Shown: positions 14,105 through 24,999 of the stretch, in pieces
Layout of the letters: the number at the start of each line of letters is the position of its first letter
Numbering within the stretch: the first letter of the stretch is position 1
NCBI GenBank assembly: GCA_008933995.1
Contig: WARS01000029.1
Span: 12,657,107-12,721,106, forward strand
Source: Datnioides undecimradiatus
Taxonomy: Eukaryota > Chordata > Actinopteri > Lobotiformes > Datnioididae
DNA: 64,000 nt
Direction of reading: 5' to 3'
Position numbers and translations under genes: made by a program
The notes under the pieces: generated by a model
The model's input: only the letters and a program-made list of their open reading frames with translations
Database searches by the model: none
What the model was told of the DNA's origin: nothing

Positions 14105-15740
14105 CCAGGCCATTGTACAGAGAAGGAGTCCTGGGAAGCCTCCCAGCATGCATAGGGACAAACAAATTTATGGAGTCTCTCCATCCAGAATTACTAGTAT
14201 TATTGCAGCTGATTTTTAGTCCCATAGTATTTCTGATAATTCAACATTTCACCTTGGTGACGTGGTCAGAAAACATGATCTGTACAGATGTTGCATAAGA
14301 TGTTTATAAAGGGAACAAATGGAACGAAAAGTTCCTATTTGGCTAGAATATGAACAGTTAACATGAGCAAAAGGTTTAAGGTTAAAGTGGTAACTACAAG
14401 TTTTAAGCAGGTAGGGGCAGACAGTGCCAGAATATGAGGTACCTAAGTTATAAATAAAACTCAAAAAGGAAAGTTGGCATTTACATGTAAACTACTGGTT
14501 CCTGTTCAGTACTATAGTCATTAAATTACTGTACTGTACAGAGCAGACAGCAGGCAAACACTTCCCTTGGAGATGATTTAAAAAAAGTATTATGTTATTA
14601 TCTCTCTCTCACACACACAAACCCACATGTGTGACACAGACTGGGTTAATGAATCTGGCCTACTGTTCTGTTCCTGTGCTGCTGTCTAATAAAAGCCTAA
14701 TTAACACATTTAACCTTTAGTTTTTGGGCAGACAACCCTAGCAAACATAAATTTCAGTCCCATGCCCCTGCACCGCAGTTTACACTTCGTCAGTTTATGG
14801 ATATAAGACCTAAGGAATTCATTTGTTTTGAAATATTTTTTTTTTGCAAGTAGTAAAATTATAAGATAAAATAATGCTTTCACGCTGCAAAAGAAACAAA
14901 TCCATATATTTTATTCAGTCCAGGATGTCCTCTAAATTGTTAATACCAACTTTGTCCAATAGAGTATAGGCTCTTAGTCATGGTAGGATGATTATGGTAA
15001 ACTGAATTACCAGACAACATGATACCAAAAAAGAATCCAGCTAGAGAAAATCCTTTATATAAATTTATCAGATACTCTGCCGACATTCTTAGACTCTAGA
15101 CCAGAAGCAGTTAATAGTATAAAGCTATTACAAAATAATATAGTTAAATGAACAGAATGGCACAAAGGTCTAAGGAAGAGTATAATGATAATAAGATAAA
15201 TAATAGCACAGAAACAGTGTCACCTTATGTTGCTCATTTTAAACTAGCCCAGCTCCTCTTCATTTCAGTGAGTTAGGAAGAGCTGTAAGTCTCCTGAATC
15301 ACTAGCTCCCCCTGCTGTAAAAAAAGCTTCCATTATGGTCAAGTGTTGGATTTAAGTCATAACAAGACAAACAAATGTCCAAGATAACATTTTTAATGAA
15401 TATAGACACATTATCTTTTTTCAGAAATCCAGCAAAAAGATCCAGATAAGATACTGCTTATACAAAACATCATCAGCAACATGATAATATTAATGATGTG
15501 AAGACCAACAAAGTAGTTGATAAACATAGTAGATTATTTAGCGGCTATAAACACAGATATTTCCATCAGTAACCCTGGCACCATCTATGATGTGCGCTAT
15601 ATGTATTCTGGACCTTCTCCATTGTGTCAAAGTGGTGACCCTTTTGCTTAAATATCATTTTGGGTAGGAGTAAGAAGTTACTGTCCCCAAATACAGAGAA
15701 TAAACTGGGGAGGAGTGTTTGTCTCTGTCTATGTTGTTCT

Positions 15741-18092
15741 TTAAAGCCTGTGTGTCTCTGTGTCTTGTAGAGGCTGGAGGATGACTTCTCTCCTGTAGGA
15801 GAAATGGGTGAGTTTTACCCTGTGGTACATCCTTTCTCTACACTGCAACAGACGGTAAAGAGACAGGGTAAACTTAGCCAGTGCCAGTGTGCAGATGATT
15901 TCCACCAGCAGCAGTGTAGTGTAGATCATCATCTGAGATCTGCAGTGCTGAACTTTGTTTCTGTACTGACATGTGAAGGAAGGTAATGGCTCCTGAGAGG
16001 CTGGCTCCGTGGGACAAGTGAAGATCACTGGAGTGGTTGTTGGAGGAGATGTTGTTGTCTGTGTGGTGGTTGGCAGAGTAGAACTGAGGATGGTGGTTAT
16101 GAGCGTAGTTGTGGTTGTGGGAGCAGTGGTTGTGGTAGTGTGTGTTGTTATCATGGTGGTTGGGGCAGTTGTTGTTATCAGGGTGGTGAGTGTAGTTGTT
16201 GTCAGGGTGCTGGTGGGTGCAGTTGTTGTTATCATGGTGGTTGGCGCTGTTGTTGTTATCAGGGTGGTGAGTGCAGTTGATGTCGGGGTGCTGGTGGGAG
16301 CAGTTGTTGTTATCATGGTGGTTGGCGCTGTTGTTGTTATCAGGGTGGTGAGAGCAGTTGTTGTTGGGGTGGTGATGGGTGCAGTTGTTGTTATTGTCGT
16401 TGTGGGTGCAGTTGTGGTTATTGTGGTTGTGGGTCCAGTTGTTATTTGAGTAGTTGTGGGTGCAGTTGTTATCATAGCAGTAGTTGGTGCTGTGGTGGTT
16501 GTGGCTACTGAGGTAGTGCTAGTTATAGTTGTACTTGGAAAAGTTGTGGTTGGTGTTGTGGTAGTAAGAATGGTGGTAGTTGACTCTGTGGCTGGTAGTG
16601 TAGTGGTAAGTGTGATAGTTGGTAAATTGGTGGTTGGTGTTGTAGGAAGAGGTGTTGTTGTTGTGAGGATGGTGGTCGTTGGCTTGGAAGTTGGGAGCGT
16701 CGTGGTAGTTGTGGCAGTTGTGGTGGTGGTTAGGAGAGTGGTTGTGGAGGGAAGGGTGGGGCAAATCAATTGATCCTCTGTTAATAATCGTATATCTCTC
16801 CCCTTTAGAGCTTCTGGATACTCACAGTGAACAGGTAACACAACCTTGTCAGAGTTCGTCTTCACCCAGAGATGAAGATATTTTAGATTACAGTCACAGT
16901 GCCATGGGTTATCATTGAGGTAAAGTTTAGTGAGCTGTGGTAAAGGCTGAAAAATATCCTCAGGAAGTGTCTGGAGTTGGTTGTTAGCTAGCTTGAGTGT
17001 TTTCAGAGATTGTAGCTTTTCAAACACACCCGCATCCAGTGAGTTTATCGTGTTGTTCAGTAGATTCAGTTCCAAGAGTTTCTCAAGGCCCTCAAAGTAC
17101 CCAGCATCCAAGGAGACAAAGTGATTTTTAGAGAGATCTAGCTTATTGAGGTTCTTCAAAGGGCTGGCTATTCCTGTAGGAAGACTGCTGAGATGGTTTT
17201 GACTGAGGCTTAACTCCACCAATTTAGGCAATTCTCCAAACAGCACTGGTGGTAGACTATCCAGTTTATTCTTGTGTAAGGTCAATGATTTAAGCAGTGG
17301 GAAGCCAACAAAAAATCCTTGAGGTAAACTAGTCAGAAGATTGCTGTCCAAAAAAAGCTTAATTAGTTTGTCTTTATGAGGAAAAAGATTTGGTGGTAAT
17401 ACTGTCAGTCTGTTTTCTTGCAAGCCAATTTCCTTCAAATTTGGCAAATTCTGAAAAATATCTTCAGGAATGGTGGTCAGCTGATTTTCATAAAGTCGGA
17501 GAATCCGCAGTTTGTTTAGGTTTGAGAACCATTCGGCAGATATAGCAGACAAATTGTTTCTAGCCAAATGGAGGACTAAAAGGTTCTCGACACCATCAAA
17601 GGTTCCATCTTCAATTGATTCGATCTCGTTCCCATGTAATTGGAGTTCTTCTACTTTTTTAAGACCTTCAAACAAGCCTTTCTCCAGACTGCGGAGCTTG
17701 TTAAACTTCAATATAATCTTCTCCAGGTTACCGAGGTCTTTAAAGACTCCCGCAGGGATTGACGTTAACGGAGTGCTGGAGATCTCAACATGCTTGAGAT
17801 TTACCAAACCTTCAAAAGCTCCTGGCTCGATAGATGTCGTATTAGTTTTCATGAATTCCACCTTTTCAAGCTGGGGGTTTTCAACAAAGGCTCCTTTGCG
17901 TATTGTTTTAATCTGACTATCCAGAAAGAAAACCTGTATCACACCTGGTTTCAGAGAGCGTGGGATTTCTGTTACGCCTGATCCAAATATATGTTTGGGG
18001 CAGTCCGTCTCCTTACCGCATTGTTTGTCTTGAGTCAGTGAAGCCTCAAACAGTAAAGGCAGAAAAAGAATGATGATTTTTCCTCTAGACAT
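15741..18092 (-). CDS. CPN2-like leucine-rich repeat protein with mucin stalk and membrane anchor
   Basis: Predicted 783-residue type I membrane glycoprotein in one coding exon. Residues 1-20 are a signal peptide. A short Cys-containing cap (C25, C31) precedes about 13 leucine-rich repeats at 50-395 and a C-terminal LRR cap starting NPWHCDC (about 396-444). The first repeats (VFFLDSQIKTI, EKVEFMKTNTTSIEPGAF) resemble carboxypeptidase N subunit 2 (CPN2) more than other LRR families, and the neighbours lrrc15 and gp5 fit that identity. Unlike secreted mammalian CPN2, residues 448-687 form a Thr-rich, Pro-containing stalk, probably heavily O-glycosylated. Cysteines follow at 693, 708 and 717, then a hydrophobic segment (about 722-745) and a basic tail of about 35 residues. 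The ATG follows an acceptor (poly-T then GCAG ending at 18102) by 8 nt, so an upstream non-coding exon is expected; I could not place it. A possible poly(A) signal is at 14910-14915. The LRR assignment is firm; orthology to CPN2 is inferred. Confidence 0.88.
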   Translation of the reverse strand: MSRGKIIILFLPLLFEASLTQDKQCGKETDCPKHIFGSGVTEIPRSLKPGVIQVFFLDSQIKTIRKGAFVENPQLEKVEFMKTNTTSIEPGAFEGLVNLKHVEISSTPLTSIPAGVFKDLGNLEKIILKFNKLRSLEKGLFEGLKKVEELQLHGNEIESIEDGTFDGVENLLVLHLARNNLSAISAEWFSNLNKLRILRLYENQLTTIPEDIFQNLPNLKEIGLQENRLTVLPPNLFPHKDKLIKLFLDSNLLTSLPQGFFVGFPLLKSLTLHKNKLDSLPPVLFGELPKLVELSLSQNHLSSLPTGIASPLKNLNKLDLSKNHFVSLDAGYFEGLEKLLELNLLNNTINSLDAGVFEKLQSLKTLKLANNQLQTLPEDIFQPLPQLTKLYLNDNPWHCDCNLKYLHLWVKTNSDKVVLPVHCEYPEALKGRDIRLLTEDQLICPTLPSTTTLLTTTTTATTTTTLPTSKPTTTILTTTTPLPTTPTTNLPTITLTTTLPATESTTTILTTTTPTTTFPSTTITSTTSVATTTTAPTTAMITTAPTTTQITTGPTTTITTTAPTTTITTTAPITTPTTTALTTLITTTAPTTMITTTAPTSTPTSTALTTLITTTAPTTMITTTAPTSTLTTTTLTTLITTTAPTTMITTHTTTTTAPTTTTTLITTILSSTLPTTTQTTTSPPTTTPVIFTCPTEPASQEPLPSFTCQYRNKVQHCRSQMMIYTTLLLVEIICTLALAKFTLSLYRLLQCRERMYHRVKLTHFSYRREVILQPLQDTETHRL
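16138..16380 (-). repeat. Coding minisatellite, 81-bp unit, three copies
   Basis: Three consecutive, clearly alignable 81-bp units (16138-16218, 16219-16299, 16300-16380) lie in the Thr-rich stalk of the CPN2-like gene. Each encodes 27 residues of the pattern TAPT...TALTTLITTTAPTTMI. The period is a multiple of three, so gain or loss of a unit keeps the frame. Shorter, more degenerate ACC/ACA repeats extend on both sides. Stalk length is likely to vary between individuals. Confidence 0.85.
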
Positions 18093-18867
18093 AGTTATTT
18101 ACTGCAAAAAAAAAAAAAGTCTTAATGTATGCCACATAAAATTGAATATGGATATGAAAATTTATTGATTTTAGACCTTGTATATATTAAAAAAATAGTT
18201 TAATGTAGTACTTTATGGTCTTTTTATGAGTGGTCACGTATCAATAACATCATCAAACTTAACAAGTTATCTTTCAAATTATCAGCTGTTAAATGCCAAA
18301 AAAAAACCCGAAACATTTGCTTACTGTGTTATTTCCTGTCCCAGGATGAAAAACTGGATGAAAAACAGGTTGTTACAGCAATGAGGAAAGGCAAACAAGC
18401 TAAGGCTGTTTAGTTATCTGATGTATCAGTAATGGCCAGCAGGCCTCAAGTATGTTGCGTCTCACACGAGGCGGGTGTAAGACACTTCTGCAGCTTGAGA
18501 TAAGAGCAAGGGCCTATGAGCAAGGAGTCTATGTTTCAGCATAACAGCACTTATGTATTTCTATCAGATTTTTTAAAAATCATTGACATTTTGACAGCAT
18601 TTGCTACTTCTTTGTTTTAATATTCAGAATATTATAAATTAAAGTTAATTGTCAAAATGATGTATTCTGCCTCACTGATAGGTTGAATGTTAATGACAAC
18701 ATTTGTGCCTAGTTTGTTAAGTCTGGTATGTGTAATTAAGCAATGGTTGGAACATCTGGATTTCAACCAAAGGTTTCAAACATTATTCCTTCCATTAGAT
18801 GGCAGTCTTCTATGTTTATTTTGTATCTAATTTATTTAATCATACACGGTATAAAAGTCAGAGTAAT

Positions 18868-19392
18868 GTTTGAAAGCTTGGACAGGTTGTGGGACACGAT
18901 CTGGAGGCGTTGTCAGTCAGTGAGGAACAGGAGGTCACTGAACAAACTGCTCTCCATCCTGGACAATTCATCCCACCCCCTCCATGACACACTACAGAAA
19001 CAGCAGAGCTCTTTCTCTAACAGACTGATTCAGCTCCGCTGTCATAAACAACGGTTCAATAAGTAATTTCTCCCATTTGCAATAAGACTCTACAACAGCT
19101 CACCACTGTGTGAAAGATGAGGCACTCTTGCCCATCCTCATCTGTTTACTCTGTTTCTCCTGCCCGAAACATCGCTCAATTTTGCACATCTTGTTCTTCT
19201 TACACTTATTTATGTACATTTGTAAATATTTTAGTTCTATATTTTATTTTTTACCTTATTCAGTTTTTATCTTTTGTACTATTTTATGTTATTTCTGCTG
19301 TTATGTTATTACTGTTGGTGCTGCTGTAATAACCAAATTTCCCTCAGGGGATTAATAAAGTACTTCTATTCTATTCTGTTCTATTCTATTCT
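18868..19392 (+). mobile_element. 5'-truncated non-LTR retrotransposon (L2/Rex1-like 3' end)
   Basis: The frame ending at 19066 contains RNRRSLNKLLSILDNSSHP and DTLQKQQSSFSNRL, the C-terminal end of reverse-transcriptase proteins of fish LINEs. After the stop comes a few hundred bases of 3' UTR, then 'ccctcaggggattaataaag' and a short (ATTCT)n tail ending near 19392, the usual 3' terminus of such elements. Only the last part of the element is present, as is usual for 5'-truncated insertions. It sits between the CPN2-like gene and lrrc15. Confidence 0.8.
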
Positions 19393-20107
19393 TGGTGGAA
19401 TTCATGGGGGATGCATATCTAATGCTATTCCCAAACTGTTGTGACCCCTAAGTTAAACTTTAAAACTTAAAAGAAAATTGATTTAATTAAGAAGAAAGTA
19501 AACATATAAGAAAAGGCTGAAGTTATTATAATTGCTGAATGTGCATCATCACTCCTTGATTCTGTGTTTATAATGGACAATAAAATTTTGCCTCACAAAA
19601 AGAGAGATTACTGTGACTGCAACCCCATATGGTGGTACAGATGTATGGTGTGTCTTCTTTCCTTAGCCGCTGAACCATTTTTTAATCTTAAAATTCAACC
19701 TGCTTTCATTCTTCTGGACTTTTCACAAACTTAACTGTCACAATCAACATAATTACAAAAAATCCCCAGGTCATTAAAAATTCACAGTTGACTATTAATC
19801 AATTACTAATTAAATCATCCTGCAAAACATAGGTTACAATATGCTATATAAATAATATTTTTTTAGTTTCAGCTAATGTATGATAGAGTATCAATGTAGT
19901 CCTACTTCTCTTTTTATAACATCACCTTTATTTATGGTAAATCTCAATTTCACAAACATTTAAGTCAAAGTTTATCCCTCTTTATACTCCCTGTATAATA
20001 ATGTGTCTGTAAAGGATAACTTGCTATCAGATTCAAGAAGATTAAGATTAAGATTAACTTCATTTACATAAATGATTAACACAATTTCTCACACTAAAAG
20101 TAGTGCA

Positions 20108-20113
20108 TTTATT
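20108..20113 (-). promoter_or_regulatory. Poly(A) signal for lrrc15
   Basis: AATAAA on the minus strand, about 465 nt downstream of the lrrc15 stop codon. It gives a 3' UTR of ordinary length. Confidence 0.55.
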
Positions 20114-20575
20114 GAAAGTGAAGTAACACTGTATTGCATTTTCATTGTAAGCATGACAACCATAGGCTGAATTGTGGTACAGTGGAGTCAAGAGGATTTT
20201 TTCATGGATAGGCATTTTGCAAAACAAACTGCCACCTAAATGTATTATTGTAAGCACAAAAACCCATTGTCAAACTGAAAAACTTAGTACTGAAAAATGG
20301 AAAATAGTACATGCAATGTCTGTCCTCTTTTTACAAAAAAAATGAAAGTAAGTAATACTGGTAAATTTCATCATTAAAAGCTGTAAGCTAATAAAATGTA
20401 TACGGTCTGTACAATCTGCTACATCTGATTGGAGCTAAATTGGTTAATTCTGCTGCTTTTGAGGCTCTAAAATCAACTCTAGGCTCCACAATTTCCAGGT
20501 AAACCACTCTAATTAGTGAGCAGTTTCCCTTGGCTTTAAAAGTTTCTGGGTTGCTGGAATGCTGGGAGGTCCACT

Positions 20576-22285
20576 TTACAGAACAGAGTTCTTATTTCTA
20601 CGACCTATGTTTCCCCTGCCCCTTTTGTTTCTTCTCCAGCACACACAGCTGATGATGACAGTGCTGATAATGACAGTGGACACTACTGCAGTGATGATTA
20701 GGATGATTGAAGTGTTATTAGAAACAGTCTCAGCCTCTCCTTGTTCACCGCTGGTGACCCCTTCATGCTCTGAGGTGGGGGTTGTCTTGACAGCAGGTGA
20801 GGAAGTGCTTCGTCTGGCTGGAGGTGTATGGGGTTTCCTTCTCTTCTCTGTTGAGGTCAGCGCAGGCTCCTTAGTAGAACTGAGAGGCATCAAATTGTCA
20901 TCATTCAGCAGAGCAATTTCCTCACCTTTTAGACTAAAAGGTGTTTCACAGACCACAAGAGTTTGGTTAACTTTGGATGGGTGTTGTCTCAGCCAGTCTC
21001 TAAGGGCCAGAATATATTTGTCACATCTCCAGGGGTTCTGCTGGAGGAGTACTTCTGTTGCTACACTGAGGGCATCAAGACTCCTCTGTGGCAAGTTGAG
21101 AAGGGAGTTGTTGTGCAAGTCTATCTGTTCCAGGTGGCTCAGGTCTTGGAGAAAACCCACAGGGAGGGAACTGATGAAGTTGTTCTCCAAGGAAATGTTG
21201 ACCAAACTGGGCAAACCTTGGAATGTCCCAGCTTGCAGGGTTATGAGACGATTGGTGTGAAGTGATACCTCTCCAAGCTGTTCCAACCCTCTAAAGGCCC
21301 TTTTGGATACATAGTTGATCTGGTTGCGACTGAGCACCAAGAGACGCAACTGAGTCAGGTTCTTGAATGTGTCCTCTTCGACACGGCTTAGCTTGTTATC
21401 ATATAGCCACAATTCCTGCAGGGCCATGGGCCCGAACACCCCAGGTGCCAGACTCTCAAGCTGGTTTTCATACAGGGAGATTTGAGAAAGAAGGGGCAGG
21501 TTTAAGAAAATCCCTACTGGAAGAGATGTGAGCCTGTTGTTGGAGAGGAACAGCTTCTGGAGTTTCAAAGTCTTAGAGAACAGATCAGGAGGGAGATGAG
21601 TTATTAGATTGTCATGTAGAGATAACTCCTCCAAGTTTCCAAGGTCATCAAAACAACCAATTGGAAGTTCCCCAAGTGAGTTTTTGTTAAGCCGTAAGGT
21701 TTTCAGTTTAGAGAGACCCTTAAATGTGTCTTTAGAAAGCTGACTGATATTATTTCTGGAAAGCAAAAGGTACTGCAGCTCAGCAAGAGGGTGAAAAGTT
21801 CCCACAGGTACAGAAGTGAAAAAGTTCTTACAAACGTCAAGGGCTTTCAGACCTGTTAAATGGGAAAACCATTTAGGGCGAAGTACCAGGAGCTTGTTGC
21901 TTTTCAGAGTGAGAGACTCAAGCTTGTGTAGATTTTGGAACAAAGCCTCAGGAAGATCTTGCAGTTCGGTGCCCGTAAATCCTAAGGCTCCTATGTTTAT
22001 TGTTGAATCAAATGTGCCAATGCGCACTTCCTGCAAAGCAGTATCTTTAATCACAAAGATGTCAAGGGCATTAGAGAAAGCATTCAGGTCCTCTGGTTTA
22101 AGAGAGTAGATGCTGCAGTTGGAGAGGTAGAGGACGGTGGTAGATGAGGGTACAGTTGTGGGGAAGTCTGATAGACCACTGCAGAGAATTTTGGTTCCTT
22201 GACATTTGCATCCACTTGGACATGCCCATACAGCATTTAGGGAACAGAGAAGAAGGAGTACATGAATGGTCACCCGTAGATCCAT
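20576..22285 (-). CDS. lrrc15: Leucine-rich repeat-containing protein 15
   Basis: Predicted 569-residue type I membrane protein. Residues 1-20 are a signal peptide. The N-terminal cap is ACPSGCKCQG...C (21-35), about 15 leucine-rich repeats span 50-415, and the C-terminal cap starts NPWRCDKYILALRDWL (417-466). A Ser/Thr/Pro-rich stretch (468-520), one transmembrane helix (526-546) and a short basic tail ending NSVL follow. GPMALQELWLYDN, LVLSRNQINYVS and VSLHTNRL, and a cap reading NPWRCD without the usual CDC, are distinctive of LRRC15, a cell-surface matrix-adhesion protein. I chose the ATG at 22285 over one 27 nt upstream because an acceptor (TTCTAG, exon from 22292) separates them; the upstream ATG is intronic. 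A likely non-coding first exon lies at 24880. Confidence 0.9.
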   Translation of the reverse strand: MDLRVTIHVLLLLCSLNAVWACPSGCKCQGTKILCSGLSDFPTTVPSSTTVLYLSNCSIYSLKPEDLNAFSNALDIFVIKDTALQEVRIGTFDSTINIGALGFTGTELQDLPEALFQNLHKLESLTLKSNKLLVLRPKWFSHLTGLKALDVCKNFFTSVPVGTFHPLAELQYLLLSRNNISQLSKDTFKGLSKLKTLRLNKNSLGELPIGCFDDLGNLEELSLHDNLITHLPPDLFSKTLKLQKLFLSNNRLTSLPVGIFLNLPLLSQISLYENQLESLAPGVFGPMALQELWLYDNKLSRVEEDTFKNLTQLRLLVLSRNQINYVSKRAFRGLEQLGEVSLHTNRLITLQAGTFQGLPSLVNISLENNFISSLPVGFLQDLSHLEQIDLHNNSLLNLPQRSLDALSVATEVLLQQNPWRCDKYILALRDWLRQHPSKVNQTLVVCETPFSLKGEEIALLNDDNLMPLSSTKEPALTSTEKRRKPHTPPARRSTSSPAVKTTPTSEHEGVTSGEQGEAETVSNNTSIILIITAVVSTVIISTVIISCVCWRRNKRGRGNIGRRNKNSVL

Positions 22286-22292
22286 TATCTCC

Positions 22293-23658
22293 CTAGAACA
22301 GATAAAAAACATTTATGATACAGTTGTTTATAAATCTTCGGTCAAATAGGTTATGGACTACACATGCTTTTCTATTGTCCATAAAAGAACACTTTACATG
22401 TCAAAGTCACTTAACTAGGTACTTTGAGTACTTTGAGTACTACTCAGTTATTATTCAAGTTTCTTGATGTTCCTTGGAGCTCTGGGGTCTGGAGTCAAGT
22501 GGAGGAACTCAAAAACGGACAGCTCATTACCTGAGTAATTTTAGGATCAAAGGCTACACATTTTTATATGAACAAAAGTGTTCAAAATATGTGAGTCATT
22601 GTTGAAAGATGGAGTCATCTGCCAAGCTCATGTTTTATTTGCTCTGGCAGATGCTTCTGGCTCTGTTTGGACAAAATTCCACCTTTTGTAAATCTCACAA
22701 ATTTATGGAAATGCAGTTCTAAATCACAGGAGAAATCATTTAAGTCAGTGCTGAGCTTTGATATAAGTGCCTCTGTCTAAAAGCTAACTGACAATAGAAT
22801 TCACCAAAAATACTATCAACGGGGCACATAAAAACAAAAACACTACCACCAGCAATTTTTATGGCTTTAAAAAGTAACTCCAATTTTAATTTGAACTTAT
22901 TGTTTGCTATATATTGGGGTCTACTTTTGAGCACATGAAGGAAAATGCATTTTTTTTTGCATTTGTTTTAATTTTACTTAACTGAGCTGCTACTCTGAGA
23001 GTTAATGCTCCCACTCAGGAGGTCACTCTCCTTGCACTTTTGATCACCACAATAATAAGGCAGTTATACTGAAGGCAGCACTAATTAGTAACAGCCCTAC
23101 ATGTTGCAGCCTCAGCATTCTTGTTTTACCCAAACTAGAGACATTTGCATAAACTGATCCAATGGTGTACTTTGTTGTCTGTGGTTGAGAGGGATGCCTG
23201 TCAGCATTGTCACCAGGATTGGCTGGTGAATCACCATGCTAAGCACTGTTTTGGCTGTTAGGATTTGTGTTTGACTGCAGTTGTGGAGCTCGCATAACAA
23301 TAAAAGTTTGTATTTAGCTGCAAAGTATGACCTCATTGCATGTGGACACAGTGTTTGGTTTGCTGCGACAAGCAAAATTATTTCTGTGTGGTGTCTACAG
23401 TGTGTCTTAACATGACTGCTTGCACATGTTTGAGGCTGTGACACAGGCTGTGCTCACTGTTGTTAATGGCACAAGAAGCTCCAAGGATAAAGCTGTGCCA
23501 ACATAATGACCTGCTTCTCCATACAAATCCATTTAGAGGTCTGCAACTTTTGGCAAGCATGAGCTGTTTCTTAGTGACTGAGGTGTATTAGGGTGCAGAA
23601 GGAGTCTTTTCAAGGAAGTAACTTTCTAAAGAAACCAGGATGTCCCTCAATATGAGAT

Positions 23659-23698
<40 letters not shown>

Positions 23699-24879
23699 TC
23701 ATGTTGCATCACAACTGTTCCCATTTTGATACATTTTGTAGGGACCCTGTGTTGTAAAGTAAAGAAAGTAATGTTTTCATTCTTGTTAAAACATTATTCC
23801 TCTGCTATTTTAAAACACATTATTCTTTTTTCCTAACCTCACAATCACTACTACTATAACAGTATCCCTTACTTCTTATTTTGTGAAGCAACACCCACCA
23901 ATTACATTACTATCATCACTTCCTTTTTCTTTACTACTGTGAAGTTAAAAGTCAGAGTTCATGTTAAAGTTATGTGTGTCTGCTTATGCAAGTATCAGCA
24001 AATTAAAGGTCATATATCCATTTAACAATGTAGTATCTGAACATAGGTCCTCTCTCGTTGCGTGAGGTGCAGTAGAACAAATTGCTACATTAATAAACAA
24101 ACACTGTCAGAATCACTAGACCTAAGCAGCTTTATTAGCTTTTAGGCTCATGACACATTCAGACATCCGTGCCTCTTGACTGAGAAAATCAGCCTATGTG
24201 TCTCTTGTAGTATGAATGTAATAATTTTCCACTTTGAACAAAATCAGACAAAACCATGTTTCCTCTCTGGTATATGTTATAACATCCCAGTCCAACCAAA
24301 ACCACTGTCTCCTCTCGACGGGTCTGCTGTGCAGTGTAATGCCTGAGGCATTTCCAGTTCACCATTAATTGCTTTGCTTTTTTCCCTCTACTTGCCAAGG
24401 CTGAAAGATCAGCACTTTGTCTATCATGAATAGACTGGACTTGCAAAGTGGGGAGCTGTTACTGACAGAATACAGTCATCAATCCACAGCTGTTAACCAC
24501 TCTGTTTAACAAACTGTTGAGACTGAAACATTTAAAGCCACATTTTCGGAGCAGAAATTGTAATTAATTCACTAAATGTCATTCATTTGCTAAAAATAGT
24601 GCAAATTAAGACTTTACAGGCAGGGTTGTAATTCACATACACACATTATCTAACAAAATCAAGGGTTGGATTACAGAGGGTTCTATTATTTATGTATGTA
24701 TGTAAGTGCTGATTACAAGAATGTAAGTACAGATTACACAAACATATTGCTGTTGTAACTTGATCATTATCATTTCAGTTAATTTACCATGAAACCTTCC
24801 TGCCACATTTGGCAAATAATTGGTAAATAGCAGTCAGCAGTCTACTAAGCAGAACAAAATAAAGTTTTTCAGAACTTAC
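22293..24879 (-). other. Predicted 5' UTR intron of lrrc15
   Basis: Bounded by a GAG|GTAAGT donor at 24880/24879 and a TTCTAG acceptor at 22293/22292 on the minus strand. It contains a (CTTT)n microsatellite and no coding sequence that I can support. The donor-acceptor pairing is inferred from consensus and spacing only. Confidence 0.5.
23660..23700. repeat. (CTTT)n microsatellite
   Basis: About ten perfect tetranucleotide units. Confidence 0.95.
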
Positions 24880-24910
24880 CTCTAGTAGTGGCTGATGGCG
24901 GAGTGAACAG
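24880..24910 (-). other. Candidate non-coding first exon of lrrc15
   Basis: On the minus strand a CTACTAGAG|GTAAGT donor (exon edge at 24880) has consensus quality. A TATA-like CATAAAGATA lies at 24931-24940, so transcription would start near 24905 and give an exon of roughly 25-30 nt. The right end is approximate. No other minus-strand gene start lies between here and gp5, so lrrc15 is the natural partner. Confidence 0.45.
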
Positions 24911-24999
24911 AGACAGGGAGTTGGTGTGGTTATCTTTATGTACGTCCGTCCCTCAGCTTAACTAATCCTCTGATGAAAGTTTCCAGCACTGACGGAATT

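Larger units (their letters stand above)
1..14900. other. Gene-poor left flank
   Basis: I find no convincing coding exon here. Open frames are short, AT-biased, and lack family motifs or paired splice sites. The stretch holds microsatellites, a MITE and old dispersed repeats, listed separately. Short exons of an unrecognised gene or a non-coding RNA cannot be excluded by eye. Confidence 0.5.

Noticed and set aside
16009..16773. Plus-strand frames encoding long Val/Gly strings
   Set aside because: They are the complement of the Thr-codon (ACC/ACA) stalk of the CPN2-like gene; the composition is an artefact.
20559..21260. 233-codon plus-strand open frame
   Set aside because: It lies antisense to the 3' half of lrrc15, whose protein is unmistakable. 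LRR genes with few stops in the opposite frame often give such shadows.
22286..22312. In-frame upstream ATG of lrrc15 (MFFICSREI)
   Set aside because: A TTCTAG acceptor lies between this ATG and the conserved MDLRVTIHVL start, so the codons are intronic.
23660..23700. Repeat array considered as CRISPR-like
   Set aside because: It is an uninterrupted tetranucleotide microsatellite without spacers, and the DNA is eukaryotic.
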